DNA of 64,000 nucleotides. It comes from CAZDRI01 sp964508055 (GTDB lineage Bacteria > Pseudomonadota > Gammaproteobacteria > PS1 > Pseudothioglobaceae). Every line of letters begins with the position of its first letter. Position 1 is the stretch's first letter. The position numbers and the translations under genes are program-made. The stretch spans positions 9,129 through 73,128 of the forward strand of contig CAZDRI010000005.1 in assembly GCA_964508055.1 (NCBI GenBank), read 5' to 3'. Positions 51,882 through 61,993 of this stretch are shown here, in pieces. The notes under the pieces were generated by a model that saw nothing but the letters and a program-made list of their open reading frames with translations, was not told the origin of the DNA and searched no databases.

Positions 51882-52774
51882 AAAAATAATGACTCCAATC
51901 TATTGTGTTTATTACGAATATGATTAATGTAAATATTGTTTTTTGATAAATAGGTAATAACAGTATTTATATTAATATCTTTCGGTATATTTATTTCTAA
52001 AGAATAATCATCTAATCTTTTAATATCAAAAGTATCATTATTAACAATTTTTGGTAATTTACTTTTACTTTCTAATAATAATGTTTGTGAACTTTCTTTT
52101 TGTAAAAGGGATTTGGTAGATGTCTCAATAACCACCTTGCCTTTATCTAATATAGCTATATTTTTACAAAGACTTTCAGCTTCTTCTAAATAATGGGTAG
52201 TAAGAATAATTGTCATCCCACTTTCATTAAGCTCTTTGAAATACTCCCACATTGAATGGCGGATTTCTACATCAACCCCTGCAGTTGGTTCGTCTAATAT
52301 TAACACTTTAGGGTTGTGAACCAAAGCTCTAGCAAGCATCATTCTTCTTTTCATACCACCAGAAAGCTCTTTAGCCATGCCTTTTCTTTTATCCCATAGT
52401 TGCATTTTTTTTAAAAGCTTTTCTATATTTTCTTTAGAGTCTTTCTTTTTAATGCCATAAAATCCCGCCTGATTTATCAATATTTCTTCTACTGGCTCAA
52501 AAGGATTAAAGTTAAATTCTTGTGGCATAAGACCAATCATTTTTTTGATTTCATTAGGTGATTTTTCTTGATTTATGCCAAAAACTTCAACTGAACCAGA
52601 GCTCTTCTTTAATAAGCCTGAGATTATTCCAATAGCAGTAGTCTTCCCAGCGCCATTTACTCCAAGCAAAGCAAAAAAATCACCAGCTTTTACTTTTAAG
52701 TTTACATCTTTAAGGGCTAGTAAGTTATTAGAATAGCGTTTTTTCAAGTTTTTTATACTTAAAGCAGTAGTCAC
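51869..52774 (-). CDS. ABC transporter ATP-binding protein
   Basis: 301-residue ATPase of the ABC-2 exporter (YadG-like). Walker A GVNGAGKTT at 38-46, signature LSGGMKRRMMLARAL, Walker B LILDEPTAGVD and switch His in TTHYLEEAE are all present. A C-terminal domain follows the nucleotide-binding part. The start is a GTG (M-T-T-A-L-S). Between this gene and the convergent metallo-hydrolase gene region (52775-52946) no other gene is evident. Confidence 0.9.
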   Translation of the reverse strand: MTTALSIKNLKKRYSNNLLALKDVNLKVKAGDFFALLGVNGAGKTTAIGIISGLLKKSSGSVEVFGINQEKSPNEIKKMIGLMPQEFNFNPFEPVEEILINQAGFYGIKKKDSKENIEKLLKKMQLWDKRKGMAKELSGGMKRRMMLARALVHNPKVLILDEPTAGVDVEIRHSMWEYFKELNESGMTIILTTHYLEEAESLCKNIAILDKGKVVIETSTKSLLQKESSQTLLLESKSKLPKIVNNDTFDIKRLDDYSLEINIPKDININTVITYLSKNNIYINHIRNKHNRLESLFLCLI

Positions 52775-52946
52775 AAGATTGTTTATGTTTAAAAACGCCC
52801 ATTTTATAATAAGCGAGACTACTGTATTAGATTAAATTAGACCTAGAATTTAGTTAACAATAAGTAAGCGCAACATTATTACAGAAACAGTTGGAGAAGT
52901 TTTTATGCTAAATGAAGTTATTGTTAATAGTGTTATTACTAATATT

Positions 52947-53870
52947 TTATTCCCATTCCATTTCCATATAAACTTGTTGAGCATTCCTACCAGATAGTGA
53001 TTCGTAGTTTAATAGATAGTTAAATTTTGAAAAATTAATGGATTTTATTTCAGTAATATCACCACCACTTTCCATAAATTCTGCTACTGACTTGCGTAGA
53101 AATACTAAATAATTATAAGTGTCTTTATTTGCTTTTTTTAAATTAGTTGCTGGTCCATGCCCTGGAATTATGTGCTTGGGCTTATGCGCTACCATTTTTT
53201 GATAAACATCTATCCAACTTTTGCTGTTTGATTGCCCGCCTACGCCTAACATACGGTTAATATAGACAATATCACCACTAAACATAACTTTCTCCTTAGG
53301 CAGCCAAACAAATGCATCGCCTGGCGTATGTGCTTGTCCTTCATGGTAGACCATAAAATTAGTACTACCTTTTTTAAAGTTTAATTTATCTTTAAATGTA
53401 GTGCCAGCATAGACAGGCTCTGTGCCTTTCATACCTTCATCCCCAACTAAATTTCCTAATGCAACAAATTGGTCTTGACTACGAACTTTTTGGTCAGCTA
53501 CAGCTTTTTTACTAGCAATAATCTCAGCACCTAACTTTTTAAAATATCCATTGCCTAACCAGCGATGGTCTTGCCCTCCAGTATTGATTACTGTAACAAT
53601 AGATTTATCTGTGACGGTTTTAATTAGCTTATGGATTTTTTTTGCACCAAGATAACTACCTCCTGAGTCAATTAGCACAATACCTTCATCAGTAATAACA
53701 AACCCAAATGTTGCATTATTGCCTAGATTATCAGCGCTTCTATTTCCAAGCTCTCCTACAATTGCATATATATTATTACTAACTTTTTGTAGGGTTAAAT
53801 TTGCCGACCAAGATTGAGAGAATGGTATGATGCAAGCTGTTAACATAGCTAAAAATTTTAGTTTTTTCAT
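52947..53870 (-). CDS. Secreted MBL-fold metallo-hydrolase with altered zinc motif
   Basis: From ATG 53870 (MKKLKF) the protein is 307 residues with a signal peptide cut after SQSWSA. It has MBL-fold strands (FGFVITDEGIVLIDSGGSY), GQAHTPGDAFVW, MFSGDIV and IIPGHGP. The usual HxHxDH zinc motif reads T97-G98-G99-Q100-D101-H102 (TGGQDHRWLGN), so its two first histidines are replaced by Gly and Gln. Asp101, His102 and the later His/Asp remain, which suggests one metal site or another ligand set. The frame is open to 53900 but the ten extra residues precede the signal peptide. A related sulfur-oxidation protein is possible; not proven. Confidence 0.8.
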   Translation of the reverse strand: MKKLKFLAMLTACIIPFSQSWSANLTLQKVSNNIYAIVGELGNRSADNLGNNATFGFVITDEGIVLIDSGGSYLGAKKIHKLIKTVTDKSIVTVINTGGQDHRWLGNGYFKKLGAEIIASKKAVADQKVRSQDQFVALGNLVGDEGMKGTEPVYAGTTFKDKLNFKKGSTNFMVYHEGQAHTPGDAFVWLPKEKVMFSGDIVYINRMLGVGGQSNSKSWIDVYQKMVAHKPKHIIPGHGPATNLKKANKDTYNYLVFLRKSVAEFMESGGDITEIKSINFSKFNYLLNYESLSGRNAQQVYMEMEWE

Positions 53871-53959
53871 TGATAATCCTAGTTCTTTAATAAGCGACAA
53901 GCATTATTTTATATTAAAAATAGAATTATTTAGCATTCGTCCAATACATATTATATTTT

Positions 53960-54994
53960 TCATTTAATTTTCCAATTTAAACTTTTACCAGCCATAAAAG
54001 GTATGATTTTTGTAGCGGCAAATGGATAACTTTGAGGTATTTGCCAAGCTTCTTTTTTTAAAGCTATAGTTTTTTTGTTACGCCTTAATCCATAAAAATC
54101 TGCTCCATAAAACGAGGCAAAAGCTTCTAATTTATCAAGTGCTTGGTATTTGTCAAACACACTTGTATATAACTCAATTGCAGCAAATGAACTAAATACT
54201 CCTGCACAGCCACAGTTTGTTTCTTTATTATTTATACTGTGGGGGGCAGAATCAGTTCCTAAAAAAAATTTAGGATTGCCAGATATTGCAGCATCAATTA
54301 GTGCTTTTTGGTGAGGGGCTTTGCGTTTTAAAATTGGTAGGCAATAATTATGTGGATATATACCTCCAGTTAGCATGTCATTTCTATTGTAAATAAGATG
54401 GTGGGCAGTAATAGTTGCTCCAATATTCTTATCAGATTCTAATACAAAATCAACTGCATCTTTAGTTGTGATATGTTCAAAAACAATCTTTAATTCTGGA
54501 AAAGTTTTAATTATAGGTATAAGCACCTTATCTATAAAAACTTTCTCTCTGTCAAAAATATCTACATTATCATCTACCACTTCTCCATGTACTAATAATG
54601 GCATATCCATATCAGCTATTTTTTCAAAAATAGGATATATGTTTTTTATATTACTTACCCCTTTAGCAGAGTTAGTTGTTGCACCTTGAGGATATAGCTT
54701 AAAAGCATAAACTATATTTGAGTTTTTAGACTTCTCTATTTCTTTTAACTCAATGTTATCAGTTAAATATAAAGTCATTAAAGGCTTAAAATTAGTCTTC
54801 TTATCAAGTGCTGCTAAAATGTGTCCCTTATATTTTTTAGCCATAGCAACAGTAGTTATAGGCTCTTTTAAATTAGGCATAATTATTGCTCTAGCCATTT
54901 GATTAGCGCTAAAATGTGCTACTGATTTTAACTCAACTCCATCTCTTAAATGCAAATGCCAGTCATCGGGTTGAGTTAAAGTTATTTCATGCAT
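53960..54994 (-). CDS. pyrC: Dihydroorotase
   Basis: Zinc enzyme of pyrimidine synthesis that closes carbamoyl aspartate to dihydroorotate. 344 residues. HLHLRDG (H13, H15), YAFKLYPQGATTNS with the carbamylated Lys, VHGE, EHITTKDA and FLGTDSAPH carry the metal ligands. Length is that of class II PyrC. ATG 54994 overlaps the anmK stop by 8 bases and has GGGAG about 11 bases upstream. The carAB genes for the previous steps lie 5 kb away. Confidence 0.95.
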   Translation of the reverse strand: MHEITLTQPDDWHLHLRDGVELKSVAHFSANQMARAIIMPNLKEPITTVAMAKKYKGHILAALDKKTNFKPLMTLYLTDNIELKEIEKSKNSNIVYAFKLYPQGATTNSAKGVSNIKNIYPIFEKIADMDMPLLVHGEVVDDNVDIFDREKVFIDKVLIPIIKTFPELKIVFEHITTKDAVDFVLESDKNIGATITAHHLIYNRNDMLTGGIYPHNYCLPILKRKAPHQKALIDAAISGNPKFFLGTDSAPHSINNKETNCGCAGVFSSFAAIELYTSVFDKYQALDKLEAFASFYGADFYGLRRNKKTIALKKEAWQIPQSYPFAATKIIPFMAGKSLNWKIK

Positions 54995-56054
54995 AATATA
55001 TACTCCCTAATATTTTTTTTGATTTTGCACCAGTAACTGTAGGCTCATTACTGCATCTTTTGTTTATGGTTTCTCTAGCAAAATAAGCAAAGGCTTGAGC
55101 TTCTAAAAAGTCAGGGTCAATTCCTATGGCACTAACATTTTTAATATTACAATTTTCAGCTAGTTTTTTTATTCTTGTAATCAAAAATTTATTATGAACT
55201 CCACCGCCATATAAATAAATATCTAACTTAGGATTTAGCTCTTTCGTTATAGTAATAGCACTAAGTTCAGTTAAAGTAGCCATTACATCATTTTTATCAA
55301 TATTGCTTGGGAGATATTTATTTAACCACTTAAGATTAAAATATTCTGCCCCAGTGCTTTTTGGAGGTTTTTGGAAAAAATATTTATCAGTAAGCATTTT
55401 TTCTAATAATTTATAATTTAACCTGCCTGTTTTAGCAATTTCTCCATCTTTGTCAAAATCTTTGTCAAAGTATTTTTTGCAATAATTGTCCAATAAAATA
55501 TTTGCCGGTCCAGTATCAAACCCTATAGTTTTGCTATTTTCAATTAAAGTAATATTAGCTATACCGCCTAAATTTACAAAAATAGCTGAGCTTTCAGCTA
55601 AAATATATTTGTGAAAATAAGGAGCAAGTGGAGCTCCTTCACCACCAGCTGCAATATCAGCCATCCTGAAATCCGCTATAACATTTATATTAGTTTTTTC
55701 AGCAATTATTGCAGGGTTAGCAATTTGGAGGCTATATTTTTTTGGCTTATGAAAAATAGTTTGACCATGTGCTCCTATAGCCATTATTTTTTCATTACTA
55801 ATGTTTGATTTATTTATTAATTCAATACAAGCCTTAGCATAAATATTAGCTAAATCTAAATCTAAATCAGCAAACTCAGTTAAAAATATTTTTTTATTAT
55901 TAATATTATGAAGTTTGTTTTTCAGTTCATTTGGATATCTCAGATAGTGTTTTTCAATTAATTTAATATTTTTATCAACCAATACTGCATCTACTCCATC
56001 AAGGCTAGTCCCTGACATTAAGCCAATAAAATAAATACTATTGTCTTCTACCAT
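54987..56054 (-). CDS. anmK: Anhydro-N-acetylmuramic acid kinase
   Basis: Recycles cell-wall anhydro-MurNAc to MurNAc 6-phosphate. 355 residues from ATG 56054. GLMSGTSLDGVDAVLV near the N-terminus is the AnmK signature; AIGAHGQTIFHKP, ANPAIIAEKTNINVIADFR (in part) and NLGGIANITLI follow, with DTGPAN and GGGVHN. The ATG overlaps the last 17 bases of secA in another frame; the frame continues to 56099 but those residues are not part of the family. Catalytic Asp in FRMADIAAGG is present. Confidence 0.93.
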   Translation of the reverse strand: MVEDNSIYFIGLMSGTSLDGVDAVLVDKNIKLIEKHYLRYPNELKNKLHNINNKKIFLTEFADLDLDLANIYAKACIELINKSNISNEKIMAIGAHGQTIFHKPKKYSLQIANPAIIAEKTNINVIADFRMADIAAGGEGAPLAPYFHKYILAESSAIFVNLGGIANITLIENSKTIGFDTGPANILLDNYCKKYFDKDFDKDGEIAKTGRLNYKLLEKMLTDKYFFQKPPKSTGAEYFNLKWLNKYLPSNIDKNDVMATLTELSAITITKELNPKLDIYLYGGGVHNKFLITRIKKLAENCNIKNVSAIGIDPDFLEAQAFAYFARETINKRCSNEPTVTGAKSKKILGSIYYA

Positions 56055-58698
56055 GACATTGTTTGTATTTCTTACCAGAGCCACAATGGCAAGGGTCATT
56101 TCTTCCTATTTTTGGTTGCTTCCTCTTAAAAGGCTGTGGTTTTTGTACTTGTTGGTTAGGCTCTTCACTTAAAGCACTTTGTTGCTCTGCATGTTGAAAG
56201 CTCATTTGTTGAGGTTTTTGTCTTTCATAGGCATCAATATCTTCATCTACCACTTGCACATTAGATACTATTTTTACAACTTCAAAATTAATGTTATCTA
56301 ATAGTTCACCAAACATTTCAAATGCTTCTTTTTTAAACTCTTGAGTTGGGTTTTTTTGAGCATAACCGCGAAGATTAATACTTTGACGCAAATAATCCAT
56401 AGAAGCCAAATGTTCCTTCCAAAAATGGTCTAATGTTTGTAACATAATGCCTTTTTCAAAATGGCGCATATTAGTATGTCCTGCTAATTCTTCTTTTTCT
56501 TGATAGTTTTCTTCAAATGCTGTAATTATTTTTTTACGAAAATCATCTAATTCAATGCCTTCATCCAACCATTCTTGTAAGGGTAAATCAGATGAAAAAT
56601 CAGCTTTAAAAGCTTGCGCTAATCCAGATATATCCCAGTCTTCTTCAGTTACATTAACAGGAATATAATTATCTATTTGTTTATTGATAATATCTTCTCT
56701 TATTGATTTTATGTTGCTTATAACATCTTCTGCTTGCATTAGCATGTCTCTTTGTTCATATATGATTTTTCTTTGGTCATTAGCAACATCATCATATTCA
56801 AGTAAGTTTTTCCTAGCATCAAAATTATGACCTTCTACTTTTTTCTGAGCGTTTTCTATAGCCCTGCTAACCCAAGGATGTTCAATAGCTTCACCTTCTT
56901 GCATACCTAATTTTGACATCATTGCAGACATTCTTTCTGAAGCAAAAATACGCATTAAATTATCTTCTAAAGATAAATAATATCTACTAGAACCCGGGTC
57001 TCCTTGCCTACCAGCTCTACCACGAAGTTGGTTATCTACTCTTCTAGATTCGTTTCTTTCCGTTCCTATCACATGTAACCCACCAGCTTCTATTACTATT
57101 TTATGGTTTTCATCCCATTTTTCTTTAGCAGTATCTGAGGCGCTATCTTCAAGTTTTCCGCCTAATACTATATCTGTTCCACGACCAGCCATATTAGTTG
57201 CAATTGTTACAGCGCTAGGCAGCCCGGCGTTAGCAATAATTAAAGCTTCTCTTTCATGCTGTTTAGCATTTAGAACTTCATGTTTTATTTTCTTGTTATT
57301 TAAAAGTTTTGCTATAAGTTCAGAGCTTTCAATGCTACTTGTTCCAACTAAAACAGGCTGTTTTTTTGCAATTGTTTCTTTTATGTCATCAATTATTGCT
57401 TGATATTTTTCAGTTTGAGTCAAATAAATAGCATCAGCAAAATCTTGACGGACAGTTGGTTTATTAGTTGGAATTACTACAACTTCTAAGCTATAAATAT
57501 CTTGGAATTCATATGCTTCCGTATCTGCGGTACCAGTCATACCTGAAAGCTTATCGTATAGTCTAAAATAATTTTGAAAAGTAATTGATGCTAAAGTTTG
57601 ATTTTCTTTTTTTACACTCACACCCTCTTTTGCTTCAATTGCTTGATGTAGCCCTTCTGACCAGCGCCTACCAGGCATTGTCCTACCAGTAAACTCATCT
57701 ACAATTACTATTTCATCATTTTGTTTTATATAATCAACATCTTTTTGAAATAAAACATGGGCACGAAGAGCAGAATTTAAATGTTGAGTAAGTAAAATAT
57801 TGGCAGAATCATATAAACTTGACCCTTCTTTTAATAAATCAGCTTGAATTAATAATTTTTCTGCTTTATCATGACCTTCGTCAGTTAAGAAAACTCCTTT
57901 ATGTTTTTCATCAACACTATAATCACCACTGCCATTTTCTTCTAATTGTTTTTCAAACTTAGGTATTAGTTGATTTATTTTATGATAAATATCTCCATAA
58001 TCATCAGCTGGACCAGAAATTATTAAAGGAGTTCTTGCTTCATCAATTAAGATTGAATCTACTTCGTCTACAATTGCAAAACTAACTCCTCTTTGAACTT
58101 TTTGTTCTAACTCAAAAACCATATTATCTTTTAGATAATCAAAACCAAGTTCATTATTAGTGCCATAAGTTATATCACATGCATAAGCATCTCGCCTAGC
58201 ATCAAGCTCCATATTTGAGATAATGATTCCAACTCTTAAGCCTAAGAATTCATAAATCTTGCCCATCCAATTTGCATCTCTTTGAGCAAGATAATCATTT
58301 ACAGTAACTATATGTACACCTTTTCCAACTAAGCTATTAAGATAAGCTGCTAGAGTTGCAACAAGAGTTTTACCCTCACCAGTTCGCATTTCAGCTATAT
58401 TGCCATTATGCAATACCATTCCCCCTATAAGCTGGACATCAAAATGTCTTAAGCCTAAAGTTCTAACACTAGCTTCTCTTACTACAGCAAAAGTCTCTGC
58501 CAGTATATCGTCTAAAGTTTTGCCATTTTTTAGCTCATTTTTAAAATATTCTGTTTTAGCTAATAATTCATTGTCTGATAATTTTTTAAGTTCTTCTTCA
58601 TAAGAGTTAATTTCTAAAACAGTTTTATTGTATTGTTTTATAAGTCTCTCATTACGAGAACCAATAAATTTAGTTGCAATTTTATTTATAATACCCAT
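56038..58698 (-). CDS. secA: Preprotein translocase ATPase SecA
   Basis: Motor of the Sec secretion system. 886 residues. Walker A region MRTGEGKTLVATL near residue 105, VDEVDSILIDEARTPLIISG, MAGRGTDIVLGG and RQGDPGSSRYYLSLEDN with RRVDNQLRGRAGRQG (in part) are all family stretches. The C-terminal zinc-binding SEC-C motif DPCHCGSGKKYKQCH has C870, C872 and C881 with H882, so the SecB/lipid-binding tail is intact. Overlaps anmK; divergent from dciA. Confidence 0.97.
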   Translation of the reverse strand: MGIINKIATKFIGSRNERLIKQYNKTVLEINSYEEELKKLSDNELLAKTEYFKNELKNGKTLDDILAETFAVVREASVRTLGLRHFDVQLIGGMVLHNGNIAEMRTGEGKTLVATLAAYLNSLVGKGVHIVTVNDYLAQRDANWMGKIYEFLGLRVGIIISNMELDARRDAYACDITYGTNNELGFDYLKDNMVFELEQKVQRGVSFAIVDEVDSILIDEARTPLIISGPADDYGDIYHKINQLIPKFEKQLEENGSGDYSVDEKHKGVFLTDEGHDKAEKLLIQADLLKEGSSLYDSANILLTQHLNSALRAHVLFQKDVDYIKQNDEIVIVDEFTGRTMPGRRWSEGLHQAIEAKEGVSVKKENQTLASITFQNYFRLYDKLSGMTGTADTEAYEFQDIYSLEVVVIPTNKPTVRQDFADAIYLTQTEKYQAIIDDIKETIAKKQPVLVGTSSIESSELIAKLLNNKKIKHEVLNAKQHEREALIIANAGLPSAVTIATNMAGRGTDIVLGGKLEDSASDTAKEKWDENHKIVIEAGGLHVIGTERNESRRVDNQLRGRAGRQGDPGSSRYYLSLEDNLMRIFASERMSAMMSKLGMQEGEAIEHPWVSRAIENAQKKVEGHNFDARKNLLEYDDVANDQRKIIYEQRDMLMQAEDVISNIKSIREDIINKQIDNYIPVNVTEEDWDISGLAQAFKADFSSDLPLQEWLDEGIELDDFRKKIITAFEENYQEKEELAGHTNMRHFEKGIMLQTLDHFWKEHLASMDYLRQSINLRGYAQKNPTQEFKKEAFEMFGELLDNINFEVVKIVSNVQVVDEDIDAYERQKPQQMSFQHAEQQSALSEEPNQQVQKPQPFKRKQPKIGRNDPCHCGSGKKYKQCHGRRQ

Positions 58699-58744
58699 AG
58701 GCTTTTAGATTTTAAAATATAAAAAATACATAATTTTCTCATAT

Positions 58745-59050
58745 ATGAAGTATAAATCATTAAAAAACATTTCAAATTTAAATGTATCAAAAAAATTGAA
58801 TTCAATGATTAATACAGCTAAAAATATTAATACCATTAACACCTGGCTTAAAACAAAACTACCATCAATTTTAGCAGCAGAGTTAGACTTAGCCATTATT
58901 CATGATGGTGAGGCTGTTTTTGTAAGCACATCAGCAGCAATTGCATATAAGGCAAATTTAAGTAAAAATCAAATATTAAAAATATTAAATGAATATGAAA
59001 TGCCTTTTAATGTTAATAAAATTAAAATTAAGGTAGCTAATAAAATTTAA
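58745..59050 (+). CDS. dciA: DciA-like (DUF721) helicase-loading protein
   Basis: 101-residue basic protein. The pattern MKSISNL-like N-terminus (YKSLKNISNLNVSKKLNSM), LPSILAAELDLAIIHDGEAVFVSTSAAIAYKANLSK (in part) and a KH-like end matches DUF721/DciA, which loads the replicative helicase in bacteria that lack DnaC. Its place beside secA is also known from Pseudomonas-type genomes. Small size and short motifs leave some doubt. The 3' end overlaps the end of alaS by 4 bases on the opposite strand. Confidence 0.75.
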   Translation: MKYKSLKNISNLNVSKKLNSMINTAKNINTINTWLKTKLPSILAAELDLAIIHDGEAVFVSTSAAIAYKANLSKNQILKILNEYEMPFNVNKIKIKVANKI

Positions 59051-61635
59051 ATTTTAGTTTTTAAACTTGCTAAAGCTTTATCTAAATTTGCAATATTACT
59101 ACCTCCGCCTTGTGCCATATTAGCTCTACCCCCACCCTTACCACCAATTTGAGTAGCTACAAAATTAAGTAATTCTCCAGCGTGATATTTATCTGTAATA
59201 TCATTAGTAACTCCTAAATTTAATACTGCTTTATTATCATTTGTACTTGCTAATAATATAACAGCATTAGATAGCCTGTCTTTTAATTTATCTATCAAAC
59301 CACGCATGTCTTTTGGTTGAATATTTACTACTTTTTGAGCTAATACTTTTACCCCATTTATCTCAACAACACATTTAATTAAATCATCAATTTGTGAACT
59401 AGCTGAATCTTTTTGAAATTTAGCCAATTGTTTTTCTAATTCTTTTTGTCTTAATAAAATCAATTCAACTTTTGCTACTAAGTTAGTTGTTGTTGCTTTT
59501 GTTAAATCTGCAATTTTATTAAAATCATTTTCTAAATCTTTGAGGTATTTATAGGCATTATATCCAGTTAAGGCTTCAATTCTTCTAACACCTGATGCTA
59601 TGCTTGATTCTTGGACAATTTTAAACAAACCAATATCGCCAAGATTTTTAACATGAGTACCACCGCAAAGTTCTATTGAAAAATTATCAGCACCCATAGT
59701 TAATACTCTAACAATATCTTCATATTTTTCATCAAAAAATGCCATAGCTCCTTTTTTCTTAGCTGTTTCAATGTCAGTTTCGGCAGTATAAACTTTAGTA
59801 TTAGCTAAAATTTTTGAATTAACTAACATTTCAATTTTATTTAATTCAGATTTTTTTATTGCTTCATCATAAGAAAAATCAAAACGCAGTTTATTAGCAT
59901 CAACTAATGAGCCTTTTTGCTCTACAGTTTTCCCTAAAATTTCTCTAAGCGCTGCATGTAAAAGATGAGTTGCAGAGTGATTTCTAGCAATACTATTACG
60001 CCGTTTTATATCTACTTTTGCAACTATTTTATCACCCACTTTTAAAGAGCCTTCTTCTAAGTGTCCATAATGTTCAATAGCGCCTGATGCTTGTTTTTGG
60101 GTATCTTTTACTTTAAATTCAATATCACCGTTTTTTATTACGCCACTATCACCAATTTGGCCACCAGACTCTGCATAAAATGGAGTTTTATCCAAAACAA
60201 TGATAGCATTACTACCTTCCTCTAAACTGTTTACTAAATTATTGTCAAGATTTATAGCCTTTATAGTAGCTACATCTTTTAACAACTTGTAACCAGAAAA
60301 TTCACTCCCTATGTTAATTGATAATGAATTATTATCATCACTAAAAGTATTAGCTTTTTTAGCCCTATCTTTTTGTTTTTGCATTGCTAAATCAAAGGAT
60401 TTAGTATCAACTTTAAGATTTCTTTCTCTTGCAATATCCATTGTTAAATCAAGAGGAAAGCCATAAGTATCGTATAATTTAAATGCTGTTTTGCCGGGAA
60501 TTGTATTGCTTTTAAGATTTGAAATAGTTTCTTCTAAAATATCCATGCCTTGAGCTAAAGTTTGATAGAATTTATCTTCTTCTTTTTCTAAAATCCTTTC
60601 AATATTTTCTTGTTGTTCTTTTAGTTGAGGATAAGCAGATTCCATAGTTTTTACAATTGTTTTTACTAATTTATAAAAAAATGTAGTTCTTATATTTAGT
60701 TTATAACCATGACGCACAGCTCTTCTTATTATTCTTCTTAATACATAACCTCTACCTTCGTTTGCAGGCAAAATGCCATCTGCAATCATAAAAGATACTG
60801 AGCGTATGTGATCAGCAATTACTCTTACTGAACTTTCATTAGGCTTTATGTTATTACCAAGTTTAGATATTTGCTTTGTGAGTACTTGAAAGGTATCTAT
60901 ATCATAATTATTATTTTTATGTTGTATTACTGCTGCAATTCTTTCAAGCCCCATTCCTGTGTCCACACAAGGATGTGATAAAGGTTTTAAATATCCATCA
61001 TTTTGTCTATCAAATTGAGTGAATACTAAATTCCATATTTCTACAAATCTATCTCCATCTTCATTTGCATGTCCTGGAGGACCTCCTGGGATGTGTTTGC
61101 CATGGTCATAAAAAATCTCCGAACAAGGACCGCAAGGACCAGTATCTCCCATAGCCCAAAAATTATCCTTTATGCCGCAACGAGATATTTTTCCTCTAGG
61201 AAAGCCAATTTCTTCTACCCATATTTTTTCAGCTTCATCATCATCTTCAAATATACTAACCCATAACCTATCTTCAGGTATTTTTAGCTCTTTAGTTATA
61301 AAGTCCCAAGCAAACTGAATTGCCTCTTTTTTAAAATAATCACCAAAGCTAAAATTACCAAGCATTTCAAAAAAAGTATGGTGTCTTGCTGTATAGCCTA
61401 CATTCTCAAGATCATTGTGCTTGCCTCCAGCACGGACACATTTTTGACATGTTGCTGCACGACTATAAGGTTTTTTTTCTTTGCCACTAAATATATCTTT
61501 AAATTGCACCATACCCGCATTAGTAAATAAAAGCGTTTTATCATTGTGCGGAACAAGAGATGAACTAGGTACAATAGTATGATTATTTTTTGCAAAAAAA
61601 TCTAAAAATTTAGTTCTAATTTCATTAGTTTTCAT
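59047..61635 (-). CDS. alaS: Alanyl-tRNA synthetase
   Basis: Charges tRNA-Ala. 862 residues, full length. Class II core: PSSSLVPHNDKTLLFTNAGM, QKCVRAGGKHNDLENVG, ARHHTFFEMLGNFSFGDYFK. Editing domain: ARNHSATHLLHAALRE (zinc HxxxH) and FSIELCGGTHVKNLGDIG (zinc CxxxH). A C-terminal GGKGGGRANMAQGGG completes the C-Ala domain. Convergent with dciA. A short upstream gap precedes the start with no clear ribosome site. Confidence 0.97.
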   Translation of the reverse strand: MKTNEIRTKFLDFFAKNNHTIVPSSSLVPHNDKTLLFTNAGMVQFKDIFSGKEKKPYSRAATCQKCVRAGGKHNDLENVGYTARHHTFFEMLGNFSFGDYFKKEAIQFAWDFITKELKIPEDRLWVSIFEDDDEAEKIWVEEIGFPRGKISRCGIKDNFWAMGDTGPCGPCSEIFYDHGKHIPGGPPGHANEDGDRFVEIWNLVFTQFDRQNDGYLKPLSHPCVDTGMGLERIAAVIQHKNNNYDIDTFQVLTKQISKLGNNIKPNESSVRVIADHIRSVSFMIADGILPANEGRGYVLRRIIRRAVRHGYKLNIRTTFFYKLVKTIVKTMESAYPQLKEQQENIERILEKEEDKFYQTLAQGMDILEETISNLKSNTIPGKTAFKLYDTYGFPLDLTMDIARERNLKVDTKSFDLAMQKQKDRAKKANTFSDDNNSLSINIGSEFSGYKLLKDVATIKAINLDNNLVNSLEEGSNAIIVLDKTPFYAESGGQIGDSGVIKNGDIEFKVKDTQKQASGAIEHYGHLEEGSLKVGDKIVAKVDIKRRNSIARNHSATHLLHAALREILGKTVEQKGSLVDANKLRFDFSYDEAIKKSELNKIEMLVNSKILANTKVYTAETDIETAKKKGAMAFFDEKYEDIVRVLTMGADNFSIELCGGTHVKNLGDIGLFKIVQESSIASGVRRIEALTGYNAYKYLKDLENDFNKIADLTKATTTNLVAKVELILLRQKELEKQLAKFQKDSASSQIDDLIKCVVEINGVKVLAQKVVNIQPKDMRGLIDKLKDRLSNAVILLASTNDNKAVLNLGVTNDITDKYHAGELLNFVATQIGGKGGGRANMAQGGGSNIANLDKALASLKTKI

Positions 61636-61993
61636 TATGAAATCTAAAAATGATATAAAGATGAGATTATACTAAATAATAAAAACAATAAATTTGTATA
61701 ATTTGAGGCCTTTTGTAAAAGCTCATAATTTTGTTGCCAAAATTAAAAAATTATTTTTGCCTATTTTAAATTGTAAACCTAATGATTATTGCAAAGGTTT
61801 TAATTTATATCAGTATTTTAAAATAAGGTCAAAATACCTATTTCTAACTTGTACTGTGAACATAGTGTAAGTAATATTGGTTTGGAGAATAGGGTGTTAT
61901 AGTGTTAAGTCAATAAATATAAAGTTAAAAATTTGTTTGCTTAGATTTTTCCTTAATATAGTTTGACTCTTATTACTAAAACCCTTATAAAAC
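61636..61993. other. 358-base intergenic region, nothing identified
   Basis: Very AT-rich, between the alaS start and the cca end. A short pair of sequences (CCTTTTGTAA at about 61705-61716 and TTGCAAAGG at about 61790-61799) could be inverted ends of a decayed element, but no reading frame or duplicated flank supports it. No gene, tRNA or terminator is evident. Confidence 0.5.

Noticed and set aside
52904..52995. Short rightward frame after GGAG
   Set aside because: It overlaps the metallo-hydrolase gene on the other strand and has no family match.
61700..61800. Possible decayed element with CCTTTTGTAA / TTGCAAAGG ends
   Set aside because: No target duplication or coding remnant; too weak to annotate.
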